Shown here piece by piece: positions 42,713 to 52,372 of a stretch of 64,000 nt of DNA. The stretch comes from Alphaproteobacteria bacterium (GTDB lineage Bacteria > Pseudomonadota > Alphaproteobacteria > Rs-D84), in contig WSMU01000001.1 of NCBI GenBank assembly GCA_013316395.1, positions 1-64,000 on the forward strand, read 5' to 3'. Numbering within the stretch: the stretch's first letter is position 1; every line of letters starts with the position of its first letter. The notes beneath the pieces are model-generated. The model worked only from the letters and a program-made list of their open reading frames with translations. It was not told where the DNA came from and ran no database searches. The position numbers were made by a program, and so were the translations under genes.

Positions 42713-42784
42713 CCTTAACTATTTCCTTTACAGACGGCTGTTTTTTGTCTATTCTGGTGGCATAAAAAGACAAGGAGATTTTAA

Positions 42785-43093
42785 ATGGAAGGTGAAAATA
42801 TTGCCGTGGCGACAGATGTAGTAACAAATGCCCCTAAGAATGATATGTGGGGGCTGCTGGCCTATTTGTTGGTCGTGTTCGGGATAATCTATCTGTTCAT
42901 GGTTCGCCCGCAGCGCAAGCGGATGGCGGAATATAAAAAGATGTTGGATTCCATAAAGGTTGGAAACCGCGTTATGGCGGCCGGTATTTACGGTGTTGTG
43001 AAAAAAATTGGCGAAAATACCTTGGATATTGAAATTGCCAAAGGTGTTGTAGTCGAGGTTAATAAAAACGCCGTCGCCGGTGTTCAGGAATAG
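42785..43093 (+). CDS. yajC: Sec translocase accessory subunit YajC
   Basis: 102 residues. One N-terminal membrane helix, the signature Phe-Met-Val-Arg-Pro-Gln-Arg-Lys-Arg, and a small cytoplasmic SH3-like domain with Val-Gly-Asn-Arg-Val. SD AAGGAG. It binds SecDF and is the first gene of yajC-secD-secF. Confidence 0.93.
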   Translation: MEGENIAVATDVVTNAPKNDMWGLLAYLLVVFGIIYLFMVRPQRKRMAEYKKMLDSIKVGNRVMAAGIYGVVKKIGENTLDIEIAKGVVVEVNKNAVAGVQE

Positions 43094-43116
43094 GTTTTCA
43101 TAAAAGGTAGAATGGT

Positions 43117-44670
43117 ATGTTAAAAAAACTGGCAATAATATTCGTTGCGGTATTTTGTGTTTTGTTGGCCGTGCCAACCATGATGCCGGGGGCTGCAAAG
43201 TATTTCCCGTCATGGATTCGTCCGATACCGCTGGGCTTGGATTTAAAGGGTGGTGCGCAGCTGCTGCTGGAGGTGGATACCAACACAATGATGCGTGAAA
43301 AGTCAGCGCAGCTATACGAAGAAACGCGCAGTGCGCTGATTGACCGCGACAAAGGTGTGGTACGTTTTTCCAATCTGCGTAATGTTGACGGCACTGTTTC
43401 TTTTGTCGTTCGTGACGAGGCGGATGTTTCCAAGGCCAAGGGGCGCCTGAAAAGCGTTTTAGGCAACAGCGTTGACATAGATTCCGACGGTCGTACGATA
43501 ACATTGTCTTATTCGGATAAGCAAAGGGAAGAAATGGTATCCGATGCATTGACGCGTAGCATAGAGATTGTGCGTCGGCGTATCGATGCGCTGGGTACAA
43601 AGGAGCCTTCTATCCAGACCCAGGGCGGAAAATATATTCTAATTCAGCTGCCCGGTGTTGATAATCCGGAACATATAAAAGAACTTATCGGGCAGACGGC
43701 AAAGATGACATTCCATCTTGTTAATGAAAATGTCCCGGCAGAACAGGTGACATCAGGTCGTGCGCCGGCTGGAACGGAATTTATGCCCTATATGGATGCA
43801 CCGGAGCAAAAGGTGGCTGTCTATTCGCGGGTAGAGGTGTCCGGTGAAAACCTGAAGGATTCTCAGGCCGACTTTGACCAGAATAACATGCCGGTTGTAT
43901 CAACTGTATTTGATGCAACGGGTGCGCGTCGGTTTGCAAAACTGACAACGGAACATGTAGGCGAGCGTTTTGCAATCGTGCTTGACGGCAAAGTGTTGTC
44001 TGCCCCGGTTATACGTGAGCCGATTCCGGGTGGTCGCGGCCAGATTTCCGGTGGCTTTACACTGCAGGGGGCAAAGGATTTGGCGGTACTGTTGCGCAGT
44101 GGCGCACTGCCGGCGCCGCTGTCGGTGATAGAAGAGCGCACTGTTGGTGCGGGTCTGGGGGCGGATACGATTGAGCAGGGTAAAATCGGTTCGGCTGTTG
44201 GTGTTCTGTTCGTGCTGATATTCATGATATTCTTCTATCGTGGTTTCGGGCTGATTGCGGATATCGTATTGCTGGTTAACCTGGCGATGATTATAGGAGT
44301 TTCCGCGCTGTTTGGGGCGACGCTGACGTTGCCGGGGATTGCGGGTATCGTGTTAACGCTGGGCATGGCGGTGGATGCAAACATACTGCCGTTTGAGCGT
44401 ATTCGTGACGAAGTCCGTGCCGGGGTGCCTACTTTGCGGGCCGTTGATATCGGGTTCCATCGTTCCATGAAGACTGTTTTGGACGGAAACCTGACAAATT
44501 TGATTTGCAGCTTAATCTTGTTCCAGTTCGGTGCGGGGCCAATCCGTGGATTTGCCGTAACGCTATCGATTGGTGTTGTTACAACGCTGTTTACATGCCT
44601 TGCATTGTCAAAGGTCCTAATCGACTGGTACATGAATGGCAAAAACAAGAAAATCGGTTATATAAAATAA
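43117..44670 (+). CDS. secD: Protein translocase subunit SecD
   Basis: 517 residues. Membrane helix, the D1 motif LGLDLKGGAQLLLEV, a large periplasmic P1 domain, and five C-terminal membrane helices including GMAVDANILPFERIRDE, the RND-type helix with proton-relay Asp. With SecF it uses the proton gradient to pull proteins out on the periplasmic side. Follows yajC by 23 bp; secF follows after 22 bp. Confidence 0.96.
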   Translation: MLKKLAIIFVAVFCVLLAVPTMMPGAAKYFPSWIRPIPLGLDLKGGAQLLLEVDTNTMMREKSAQLYEETRSALIDRDKGVVRFSNLRNVDGTVSFVVRDEADVSKAKGRLKSVLGNSVDIDSDGRTITLSYSDKQREEMVSDALTRSIEIVRRRIDALGTKEPSIQTQGGKYILIQLPGVDNPEHIKELIGQTAKMTFHLVNENVPAEQVTSGRAPAGTEFMPYMDAPEQKVAVYSRVEVSGENLKDSQADFDQNNMPVVSTVFDATGARRFAKLTTEHVGERFAIVLDGKVLSAPVIREPIPGGRGQISGGFTLQGAKDLAVLLRSGALPAPLSVIEERTVGAGLGADTIEQGKIGSAVGVLFVLIFMIFFYRGFGLIADIVLLVNLAMIIGVSALFGATLTLPGIAGIVLTLGMAVDANILPFERIRDEVRAGVPTLRAVDIGFHRSMKTVLDGNLTNLICSLILFQFGAGPIRGFAVTLSIGVVTTLFTCLALSKVLIDWYMNGKNKKIGYIK

Positions 44671-44692
44671 GGCAGCAAAGGGGATTTTAGCT

Positions 44693-45556
44693 ATGAAACT
44701 GCACTTTATGAAATATAGGAAACTGTCGTACTGGATTTCTGGAATCCTGGTTGCGATTTCCATTGTGTCGTTGGCGGTACGTGGTTTGAACTATGGCATT
44801 GATTTTGCCGGTGGTATTTCCATGGAGGTAACACCGGTGGCCGCGGATTATACAATTGATAAAATGCGTTCGGATTTATCCGCATTTAGTCCGGAGTTGC
44901 AGGCGGTCGATGGTGGTTCGATATTGTTGCGCGTGGGCCTGCCCAAGGGGGCAACCGATGCGGAGCAAAACGCACGTGTTCGCGATATAAAGCAAATACT
45001 GGGCAACAAGGTTGACTACTCCCAGGTTCAGATAGTTGGACCAAAAATCGGGAGTGAACTGGTTCGCGGTGGTATTCTGGCGATTTTGGTATCCTTTGTT
45101 TTGATGAGTGTTTATATCTGGATTAGATATCGCGGCGGATATGCGGTTGGCTCGTTCGTGTCGCTGGTTCTGGACTTTATTTTAATGTTCGGATTTTTCT
45201 CGGTTGTAGGGTTGGAATTTAATCAGACATCTATTGCGGTTATTTTGATGGGTATCGGATATTCCATAAACGACAAGGTTGTTAACTATGACCGTATTGA
45301 TGAAAATATCAAGAAATACCACAAGATGCCGATGACTGATTTGATAGACCTGTCTATCAATGAAATGATGCATCGTACGGTAATGACCAGCTTGTCTACA
45401 ATTTTGGCAATGGTTGGACTGTACTTCTTTGGCGGCTTAATGCTACAGGATTTTGCAGTTGCGATGACGTTTGCGATTGTTATGGGTACTCTTACCAGTA
45501 TTTATATCTCTAACGTTATACTGTATCACTTTAATCTGCGTGAGACTAAATACTAA
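44693..45556 (+). CDS. secF: Protein translocase subunit SecF
   Basis: 287 residues. Six membrane helices; GLNYGIDFAGGISMEV after the first, and the conserved Gly-Tyr-Ser-Ile-Asn-Asp-Lys-Val-Val-Asn-Tyr-Asp-Arg-Ile-Asp-Glu-Asn in the fourth. Usual proton-relay Val-Val-x-Asp-Arg is here Val-Asn-Tyr-Asp-Arg. Partner of SecD in the same operon. The S41-like gene follows 33 bp later and may be cotranscribed. Confidence 0.95.
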   Translation: MKLHFMKYRKLSYWISGILVAISIVSLAVRGLNYGIDFAGGISMEVTPVAADYTIDKMRSDLSAFSPELQAVDGGSILLRVGLPKGATDAEQNARVRDIKQILGNKVDYSQVQIVGPKIGSELVRGGILAILVSFVLMSVYIWIRYRGGYAVGSFVSLVLDFILMFGFFSVVGLEFNQTSIAVILMGIGYSINDKVVNYDRIDENIKKYHKMPMTDLIDLSINEMMHRTVMTSLSTILAMVGLYFFGGLMLQDFAVAMTFAIVMGTLTSIYISNVILYHFNLRETKY

Positions 45557-45589
45557 TATTACGGCGGGCGCCAAATGGGGGGAATACGT

Positions 45590-47095
45590 ATGAGACTAAT
45601 AGGCTTGTTTTTATTTCTGTGTACCATTGCGGTGGCGCCCGCGCATGCCGAAAGTCTGTTTTTCGAGGATGAGCCCGTACAGCAGGGCCTGCGCGTCGCC
45701 GATGTATCGGCGACGTTTGCGGATATTTATCAAAAGCTTGACGGGGTAAAGTGGGGTGGAAAAAGCCTGAACGTGGCAATAGAAAGTCTGGAGCGGCTTA
45801 ACAAAAAAGCACATATTGCCGCCACGGATGAACGTGTTGTTCTGGTTTGGGGTGATGATATTATTGCGAATTATCCACGTCCCGCCGCCGGCAACTGGGA
45901 AGGGTTTGGCGAAATAACAACGGCGTTGGTATTGAAAATGCGCGAGCGTGACGCAGATTTGCGCCGCCAATCGACAAGCGAGCTGTACCAGACTGTCGTT
46001 GGTGCATTGATGGAAGGCGTGGATGAAAATGGCCGCTATATATATTCCCGGGCTGCCGAAATTGCAGAGGATGGGCGTCTGCTTACCAGTGCGGGTATTA
46101 CAGGTACGCGCGATGAGCGTGGGAATTTTCGTGTAACGGGGATTTATAAGGGGTCCAGTGCGGATGCCGCCGGTGTTCGCGCGGGTGATTTGATTTCGGA
46201 AATAAACGGCCGCCCGGTTGCAGAGATGACAGATGCGGACTTGGATGCTGTAATCAGCGGCTTTAATTCCGGTACGGCCAAGATAAAACTGCTGACGCCG
46301 GGTGGGGCGCGAAATGTTGTATTGCGGCGTGCGACGGTTGTGCTGGCGGATGCGGATGTTGTGCATCGCAGTGGGGCCGGGACAAACGGCGGTATATTGG
46401 AGATTATTGTTCATAATGTGTCCGACAGTGCGGTATCGATTGTGAACGAGGCGCTGGCTAAATACCCGGATGCAGAGGGGATAATTTTAGATTTACGTGC
46501 CGCCACCGGCGATGACGAGCGTGCCGCGGCTAAGCTGGCAGGCCTGTTCGTGGGGGCGGTGCCGGTAATGAGAATTGTAGAAACAGCCCGTGACGAGGTA
46601 GAGGTTGTCCCCGGTGGCAATGCGGTGACAAAGGCGCCGGCTGTTGTTTTGATGTCTAATCAGACGCGTGGCACGGCCGAGGCCATTGCCAGTGCGTTTT
46701 ATGAAAATGACCGCGGTGTTTTGGTTGGAACGCCGACCGGTGGCATCGCCAGAATTGCGACACAGATTGATTTGAATAATGGCGGGGCGCTGGAACTGCT
46801 TAACAAGTCCATAAAGACGGGGGCGGGGCGCGTGATTGACGGACGCGGTGTTTTTCCGATTATATGTCTGTCTAATATCCGCAGCGCATCCCAGAGCGAG
46901 GCTTTCTTCCTGAATGTATTAAACGGCGACTTTCGTGCGACAGACTTTAACACAAAGGCCGAAGTTCCGGCAGAGGATATTAGACGCGGGTGCCCCGTTA
47001 TTACCAGTGGTGCCGACGAGGATGCGTTGTCGTCTGCGGTGGCTATGAAAATTCTGACTGATAAAAAAGTATATAACAGGTTAATGGATAAATAA
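45590..47095 (+). CDS. S41/C-terminal-processing-protease-like periplasmic protein lacking the catalytic pair
   Basis: 501 residues from ATG 45590, behind GGGGGAA. Sec signal peptide ending Ala-His-Ala (~20). A PDZ domain (~160-250, Gly-Ser-Ser-Ala-Asp-Ala-Ala-Gly-Val-Arg-Ala-Gly-Asp) is followed by the S41 core (Ile-Leu-Asp-Leu-Arg at ~305). Where active enzymes have Ser-Ala-Ser-Glu with the nucleophile, residues ~357-364 read Asn-Gln-Thr-Arg-Gly-Thr-Ala-Glu; the general-base Lys after Gly-x-Pro-Thr-Phe-Gly is also missing (residues 380-387 Gly-Thr-Pro-Thr-Gly-Gly-Ile-Ala). So the fold is present but proteolysis is doubtful. It may act as a binding protein at the end of the Sec operon. Confidence 0.75.
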   Translation: MRLIGLFLFLCTIAVAPAHAESLFFEDEPVQQGLRVADVSATFADIYQKLDGVKWGGKSLNVAIESLERLNKKAHIAATDERVVLVWGDDIIANYPRPAAGNWEGFGEITTALVLKMRERDADLRRQSTSELYQTVVGALMEGVDENGRYIYSRAAEIAEDGRLLTSAGITGTRDERGNFRVTGIYKGSSADAAGVRAGDLISEINGRPVAEMTDADLDAVISGFNSGTAKIKLLTPGGARNVVLRRATVVLADADVVHRSGAGTNGGILEIIVHNVSDSAVSIVNEALAKYPDAEGIILDLRAATGDDERAAAKLAGLFVGAVPVMRIVETARDEVEVVPGGNAVTKAPAVVLMSNQTRGTAEAIASAFYENDRGVLVGTPTGGIARIATQIDLNNGGALELLNKSIKTGAGRVIDGRGVFPIICLSNIRSASQSEAFFLNVLNGDFRATDFNTKAEVPAEDIRRGCPVITSGADEDALSSAVAMKILTDKKVYNRLMDK

Positions 47096-47112
47096 CTCTA
47101 AGGCGGGCAGGT

Positions 47113-47796
47113 ATGTTTTTAACAATAGAAAATAAAATGAAATGGCGTAGATTGGTGTTCGCTACGGTTATTGTTGCCGCTTTGATTGTTGGCGGGGTGC
47201 TGTGGTATGATGCGCCGGTATTGCTGTTCTTGCGGCAATTCGATTGTCTGTTTTGGCAAATTTTAAGTAATATTTTTGATGATAAAATTTGGGCCGCTGT
47301 ATTTGCGGGGGCAGTGCTGGGGATTTATATAAGAAAATCACTGAAATCAAAGCCTAAGTTTAGAAATGGAAGAGGTAACTTTAGCTTGGGTTGTTTTGTT
47401 GACGATTTTTGGCAAAAAACAAAGCGTAGTAATGTGTTTTTGATATTTTGCTCTATCCTGGCGGCAGGTGTGGTAGTTCAGGTTTTAAAGGTATGTTTTG
47501 GGCGCGCGCGTCCGCTGCTGTATGAGGCGTTAGAGTTTACAGGATTTTATCCGCCATCGTTTGACTGGGTGTTTAATTCGATGCCATCGGGTCATACGGC
47601 GATATCTTTTGCCGCACTGGTTATGATAGGAATGCTGGCGCCAAAGGTAAAGCCGCTGACGTGGACGCTGGCGGTGCTGATAGGTGTCTCGCGGGTATGC
47701 GTTGGCGACCATTGGCCGTCCGATGTGCTGTTCGGGGCCTTTATAGGTATGGTTGCCGCTGATTTGGTAAAGTGGTACATGCTGCGTGATAAATAA
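47113..47796 (+). CDS. PAP2-family membrane phosphatase
   Basis: 227 residues, about six hydrophobic segments. The three PAP2 phosphatase motifs are intact: Lys-Val-Cys-Phe-Gly-Arg-Ala-Arg-Pro, Pro-Ser-Gly-His and Ser-Arg-Val-Cys-Val-Gly-Asp-His-Trp-Pro-Ser-Asp. Such enzymes dephosphorylate lipids such as undecaprenyl pyrophosphate, phosphatidic acid or lipid A. Which substrate applies cannot be told; undecaprenyl-PP recycling would fit the glycan genes. SD-like GGCGGGCAGG. Confidence 0.85.
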   Translation: MFLTIENKMKWRRLVFATVIVAALIVGGVLWYDAPVLLFLRQFDCLFWQILSNIFDDKIWAAVFAGAVLGIYIRKSLKSKPKFRNGRGNFSLGCFVDDFWQKTKRSNVFLIFCSILAAGVVVQVLKVCFGRARPLLYEALEFTGFYPPSFDWVFNSMPSGHTAISFAALVMIGMLAPKVKPLTWTLAVLIGVSRVCVGDHWPSDVLFGAFIGMVAADLVKWYMLRDK

Positions 47797-47831
47797 TTTG
47801 GCGTTTTATTCTTAAATTTATCCCTTTTTTG

Positions 47832-47840
47832 TGGTACAAT
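47832..47840 (+). promoter_or_regulatory. ftsK extended -10 promoter (nearly leaderless)
   Basis: TGG directly precedes TACAAT (47835-47840). The start is predicted near 47847, three bases before the ATG at 47850; no SD is present. Confidence 0.4.
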
Positions 47841-47849
47841 TAGCTCATT

Positions 47850-50114
47850 ATGGATACGCAATCAAAATTTTTGCCGGCCAGTGTTTCTGGCGCATTGAAA
47901 AGTTTAGCCTTTCGTGCGGCGGGGGCTGCTATTTTAGTTTTGGGAATATGGATGTCTGGGGCCTTGATTTTCCACAATCCGTATCTGGACGGTTTTGCCA
48001 CGGCCAGTACAATGGGGCGTCAAAGCATTATGGGAAATCTGGTCGGTGTTGTGCGATATCTGATAGGTTTTGTTCCAGCATTATTTGTTTTTTTATGTGT
48101 TGCGCGGCGGGGGCTGGTAATGCTGACCGGGGCGCGTGATGAAAATGCGCCTGAATATAATTTTATGCGCGGCTTTATAGCGGTATGCCTGGGGGCGGCC
48201 GGTTTCGGAATGATTATGCCGGGCGGTACTTTTGGGGGTATGGCCGGGGCCGTGGCGGCATCAGATGTGGCATCGCTGGTTGGGGCGTGGGCTGTCTTGC
48301 CTGGTATTTTATGTGTCGGTCTGTTCTTTGTGCTGGGGGCTATGGTATTGCATATAAAGTGGGCACATGTTCGGTCGGTTATAAATATTTTATGGCGTTC
48401 TCTGATGTGGCTGATGTCTGTTTTTCATCTGACACGTGCGCCTTATGCGGCGCCATCTGACGCAGATGAGCAAGAGGGGGCGGAACAGGAGGAGGCAGAT
48501 GTCGAAGATGATGAAGAAGAGGTTGAGATAGACGCGCCCGTTGCGCGGAAGCGTACGCGTGCAATTCGGCGCCGTGCGGCCCCCGCTGCCACACGCAGCG
48601 CGCCCGATGCGTCAGAGTACTGTTTCCCAGACCCTGAGTTTTTGGAAAAATCAGCGTTTGGTAAAAATGTTGTAACGCCAGAGCTGAAACGTAATGCTGC
48701 GTCCCTTGAAGACCATTTTGAAGAATTTGGCGTATATGGCAAGGTTGCCGGAATAAAGCCGGGGCCAATTGTAACCCTGTATGAGTTTGAACCTGATACC
48801 GGCATGCGCATTGCAAAAATTACCGAAACGGTAAAGGATATGACGCGCGCCATGGCGACGGAAAATATTCGCATTGCACATATTCCACGTACAAACTATA
48901 TCGGTGTGGAAATGGTTAATCTGACCACGCAAATGGTTCGCTATAGAGGTTTGATAGAAAATCCGACGTTTGTAAATTCTAAGTATAAAATACCGCTGGC
49001 GCTGGGTGTGGATATTGGTGGCAATCCTATGTATTACGACCTGGCAAAGATGCCGCATATGATGATTGCGGGGCGTACAGGTTCGGGTAAGTCAGTATTT
49101 GTTCAGTCTATTATAACGTCTATCGTTTATCATTTTTCGCCTGATAAATGCAAGCTGATTATTATCGACCCAAAGGGTGTTGATTTCGGATTCTGGGATG
49201 ATATTCCGCACTTGATAACGCCGATTGTAAAGCTGGACCCGTCGGCGGCTGTTAATGCACTGAAATGGGCTGTCCGCGAGATGGAGGAGCGCTATAAGCA
49301 GTTACAGGTGCTAAATGCCCGTAATATAGAGAGCTATAATGAAACCGCGGCGCAAAAGCGTGCATCGGGCGAGAAGATAACGCGCCAGGTTGCCGTTGGA
49401 ACGGACGAGGAAACAGGCGAGCTGCTGTTCGAAACGCAGGAAATAGATTTGTCCGATATGCCCTATATCGTGATTATCATAGACGAGGTGGCGGACCTGA
49501 TGAGTTTGGCCCGCAAGGAGGTTGAGGCATGCGTTCAGCGTATCGCACAGAAGGCACGTGCGGCCGGAATTCATCTGGTTATGGCGACGCAGCGTCCCGA
49601 TGCCACAACAATTACCGGTGTTATTAAGGCGAACTTTCCGACGCGTGTATCGTTTCAGGCGCGCAGTAACATCGACTCGCGTACTACGTTGGGCGAGGGC
49701 GGGGCGGAAAACCTGCTGGCGTGTGGGGATATGTTGTTTAGTGAGGCCGGCCGCGTTCCTGTGCGAATACACGGCGCCTTTATCTCTGATAATGAGTTGT
49801 CGCAGATTGGGGACTTTCTGCGCAGCCAGGGGGCGCCGGAATATGCCTCTGGTGTTACCGATGGTGACGAGGCGGAGGATGCGTCCGCCGCGGCCCCGGC
49901 CGGTGGCGGCGCGGCCGCGTCCAAAGGGGACAAGGATGCGGATTTGTATACCCAGGCAAAGGAATGCGTTCTGCGCGATAAAAAGCCAACAATTTCATAT
50001 ATTCAGCGCCGACTACAGATTGGCTATAACAAGGCGGCGACATTTATGGAGCGTATGGAGGCCGATGGAATCGTCAGTGCGCCCGATGCAAACAACAAGC
50101 GTCATATATTATAA
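47850..50114 (+). CDS. ftsK: DNA translocase FtsK
   Basis: 754 residues. Four N-terminal membrane helices (to residue ~185), a short acidic linker rich in Glu/Asp then Arg (~195-260), the RecA-like motor with Walker A AGRTGSGKS and Walker B VIIIDEVADLM, and a C-terminal winged-helix gamma domain (Tyr-Ile-Gln-Arg-Arg-Leu-Gln-Ile-Gly-Tyr-Asn-Lys-Ala). FtsK pumps DNA at the septum and activates Xer recombination. The linker is much shorter than in E. coli (754 versus ~1330 residues), as in many Alphaproteobacteria. Terminator follows. Confidence 0.96.
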   Translation: MDTQSKFLPASVSGALKSLAFRAAGAAILVLGIWMSGALIFHNPYLDGFATASTMGRQSIMGNLVGVVRYLIGFVPALFVFLCVARRGLVMLTGARDENAPEYNFMRGFIAVCLGAAGFGMIMPGGTFGGMAGAVAASDVASLVGAWAVLPGILCVGLFFVLGAMVLHIKWAHVRSVINILWRSLMWLMSVFHLTRAPYAAPSDADEQEGAEQEEADVEDDEEEVEIDAPVARKRTRAIRRRAAPAATRSAPDASEYCFPDPEFLEKSAFGKNVVTPELKRNAASLEDHFEEFGVYGKVAGIKPGPIVTLYEFEPDTGMRIAKITETVKDMTRAMATENIRIAHIPRTNYIGVEMVNLTTQMVRYRGLIENPTFVNSKYKIPLALGVDIGGNPMYYDLAKMPHMMIAGRTGSGKSVFVQSIITSIVYHFSPDKCKLIIIDPKGVDFGFWDDIPHLITPIVKLDPSAAVNALKWAVREMEERYKQLQVLNARNIESYNETAAQKRASGEKITRQVAVGTDEETGELLFETQEIDLSDMPYIVIIIDEVADLMSLARKEVEACVQRIAQKARAAGIHLVMATQRPDATTITGVIKANFPTRVSFQARSNIDSRTTLGEGGAENLLACGDMLFSEAGRVPVRIHGAFISDNELSQIGDFLRSQGAPEYASGVTDGDEAEDASAAAPAGGGAAASKGDKDADLYTQAKECVLRDKKPTISYIQRRLQIGYNKAATFMERMEADGIVSAPDANNKRHIL

Positions 50115-50129
50115 AAAGCAGAAAGACAA

Positions 50130-50161
50130 GAAGCCGGATATTTCCGGCTTCTTATTCTTTT
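50130..50161 (+). terminator. Terminator after ftsK
   Basis: Eight-bp stem GAAGCCGG (50130-50137) with CCGGCTTC (50144-50151), T-rich tail. Confidence 0.8.
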
Positions 50162-50248
50162 ATACTTTTACCAATACGTGTTGCAACATAAACTAAGAAA
50201 GGTCGGACAATGTCAGTGTTTTTTATGCTTTTTTATCGACTGTGATTA

Positions 50249-50257
50249 TGGTATAAT
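50249..50257 (+). promoter_or_regulatory. Extended -10 promoter of outer-membrane protein gene
   Basis: TGG precedes TATAAT (50252-50257), within the sequence TTATGGTATAATT, which recurs upstream of the gene at 52393. No -35 visible. SD AAGGAG follows. Confidence 0.55.
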
Positions 50258-50282
50258 TTATCCCAAAAGGAGAACTTTTATT

Positions 50283-51524
50283 ATGAAAAAGCAGATGTCT
50301 TTATTTATATGGGCGGCGGCTGTTTTTGGCATGGCGCCTGTTTGGGCGGCGACAAACGTCGGTATGCGCGCCGCGTCCAGTGCGGATTTATCCGGTGCGC
50401 CGGCCGTACGTGCACGCGGGAATGTTAACTATGAAAAGTATGAAACACGTTCAACAACGCGTACTTATGATGTTAAGGACGGGGCGGACCTTTATTATAC
50501 ACAGCCCGCCAGCCGCAGCGCGCTGTATAAGCAGTATGATAATTCGGCACGTCGCACGGGCAGTGCTACTACAACGCGTAATGTTCGCACCACACGTGCG
50601 GAGACGGTTCGTCGCGAGTTGAAACGTAAATATTATCTGGCGCATCCGTTTTTCCAGCCGCTGAAGGGCAAGTTTGGTTCGATTACGGATATTGCATATG
50701 ATATGAATTCGTATGACATGACACTGACCCCGGCCGATGGCATGACGATATCCGATACACGTGCAAAGTGGGATATGAAATCATTCTCGGTCAAAGAAGA
50801 CTTTAGTTATGGTATTACGGACCGCTTGGCGGTACTGGCCATGGCGAAATATAATTCGACCAAATATAAGTTCGACTGGTCTACTGCGCCGGACGACAAA
50901 ATGGATGATGACGGTTTTAACTTGTACGGTCTGGGTGCCCAGTGGCGCTTTATTGACAATGAACAGTGGATTGGAACATTGTCCGGTTATTTCCAGCATC
51001 AGAAGGATATCGCCAATAGCTATATCTTGGATTTGAAGGGTGGGTATAAGATTGCACGCTCTACAATCTATGGATTGGCACGCGGTTGGTATGTTGATTT
51101 TGAAGGTAACTCGTACGGTAACGGAATAGAGGGTACAACTGCCGAAGGGCAAAAGGCGGCAATCTTTATCGCGTATGATACCGATGTAGATAATACTTTC
51201 TATATAGAAGGCGGCTTGGGCGTATTTAGCGTTCTTGATGAAGACTGGACGTTGAATCTGGAGGCTGTGTTCGGCAACTATGATTGGCATAACCAGGCAT
51301 CTATAAAGGGTGCAATCGGTTGGCAGCCCAATGATTGGGTCGCGCTTAACCTGTATGCAAAGACCGCGTTCTATGACAGTGCCGATGATAAAAAGCTGGG
51401 CTACTGGTCTTATGGCGCAGTTGGCGAAGATGGGAACCAACTGGGCTGGATGAAGCATGGCGAGGCAAAGCTGTCCGACTATAAGGAAACATCGTTCGGG
51501 CTGCAGGCGATATTCCAGTTCTAA
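50283..51524 (+). CDS. Outer-membrane beta-barrel protein
   Basis: 413 residues from ATG 50283 (SD AAAAGGAG); a longer in-frame start at 50178 is inside the promoter region. Sec signal peptide ending Val-Trp-Ala-Ala. Residues ~25-130 are a Ser/Thr/Arg-rich stretch, perhaps a plug or periplasmic linker. From ~150 on, alternating amphipathic strands rich in Tyr/Trp (Gly-Ile-Thr-Asp-Arg-Leu-Ala-Val-Leu) lead to the C-terminal Phe-Gln-Phe. This fits a 12- to 16-strand barrel. The next gene product shares the strand pattern. Own promoter and terminator. Cargo unknown. Confidence 0.7.
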   Translation: MKKQMSLFIWAAAVFGMAPVWAATNVGMRAASSADLSGAPAVRARGNVNYEKYETRSTTRTYDVKDGADLYYTQPASRSALYKQYDNSARRTGSATTTRNVRTTRAETVRRELKRKYYLAHPFFQPLKGKFGSITDIAYDMNSYDMTLTPADGMTISDTRAKWDMKSFSVKEDFSYGITDRLAVLAMAKYNSTKYKFDWSTAPDDKMDDDGFNLYGLGAQWRFIDNEQWIGTLSGYFQHQKDIANSYILDLKGGYKIARSTIYGLARGWYVDFEGNSYGNGIEGTTAEGQKAAIFIAYDTDVDNTFYIEGGLGVFSVLDEDWTLNLEAVFGNYDWHNQASIKGAIGWQPNDWVALNLYAKTAFYDSADDKKLGYWSYGAVGEDGNQLGWMKHGEAKLSDYKETSFGLQAIFQF

Positions 51525-51536
51525 GTCTTATTGCAC

Positions 51537-51568
51537 GCGCCCCGGAATTTTTTCCGGGGTGCCTTTGT
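51537..51568 (+). terminator. Terminator after the first barrel gene
   Basis: Eleven-pair stem GCGCCCCGGAA (51537-51547) with TTCCGGGGTGC (51552-51562) including a G-T pair, followed by CTTTGTG. Confidence 0.7.
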
Positions 51569-51603
51569 GTATGTAAAGGAAGTTAGCAAGGATAGAGGAA
51601 GGA

Positions 51604-52326
51604 ATGTTTTATAAAAAGATTATTGTTGCATTTTTATGTTTGACCGCCGGTGTTTGTTCCGCATCACATGCGGGCGCATTGGAATTTGATACGTCTGACC
51701 CGCTCTATATGCAGGGAACCGGGGAAATTTTATCAACATCTAATATTACATATTATGACAGCGTACTGCGTATCGGTCAGGCATTGTCATACGGTTTTAG
51801 CGAGCGGTTTACCGCCGGTGTTAATCTGCATTACCAAAATGATTTTGCGGGCGACGAGGACGGATTTTCCAGCTTTGACCTGGGTGGTGTTTATCGTCTG
51901 ATGACCCCGGCTGAGAATAATCATCACATAATATCAGATGTTTTGTTCGGATTTAAATTTGGTGGCTCGTCCCATGTGCGAACACCATGGTTCGCAGATT
52001 CCACATATTATGCCGGCTTGCGCTTTGGGCGTCAGTGGGCGGGCGTAACCCTGGCCGGTACTATAAAGTCCAGCTGGATTTTCGATGATGACCGCGGGAT
52101 GTCTTATATAGACTTTATCCCAGAGGCGTATTTTAGATTGCGTGGCGCATGGCGTGCCGGAATAGGGGCGGATTTCCGCAAGGCTACGAATCCCGATTAC
52201 GACCAGGAATGGATAAACGCCAAATTGGTGCGTCAATACGGACGGACGCAGTACATAGGGCATATAGATTATGAATTCGAAGGCGATGAATTTCAAATCG
52301 GGGTCAAACTGAATATCTTGTTTTAA
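51604..52326 (+). CDS. Outer-membrane beta-barrel protein
   Basis: 240 residues. Signal peptide with cleavage near Ser-His-Ala-Gly (~22). Ten or so short amphipathic strands with Tyr/Phe girdles follow, ending Leu-Asn-Ile-Leu-Phe, a barrel C terminus. The stretch Ser-Tyr-Gly-Phe-Ser-Glu-Arg-Phe-Thr-Ala-Gly parallels the Ser-Tyr-Gly-Ile-Thr-Asp-Arg of the gene before it, so both may belong to one family. GAGGAAGGA is the SD. No function can be assigned. Confidence 0.65.
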   Translation: MFYKKIIVAFLCLTAGVCSASHAGALEFDTSDPLYMQGTGEILSTSNITYYDSVLRIGQALSYGFSERFTAGVNLHYQNDFAGDEDGFSSFDLGGVYRLMTPAENNHHIISDVLFGFKFGGSSHVRTPWFADSTYYAGLRFGRQWAGVTLAGTIKSSWIFDDDRGMSYIDFIPEAYFRLRGAWRAGIGADFRKATNPDYDQEWINAKLVRQYGRTQYIGHIDYEFEGDEFQIGVKLNILF

Positions 52327-52372
52327 GAAGGCGCCGGTAGTGTAATTTTGCCTTTGTTCAAACATGTGGTTA

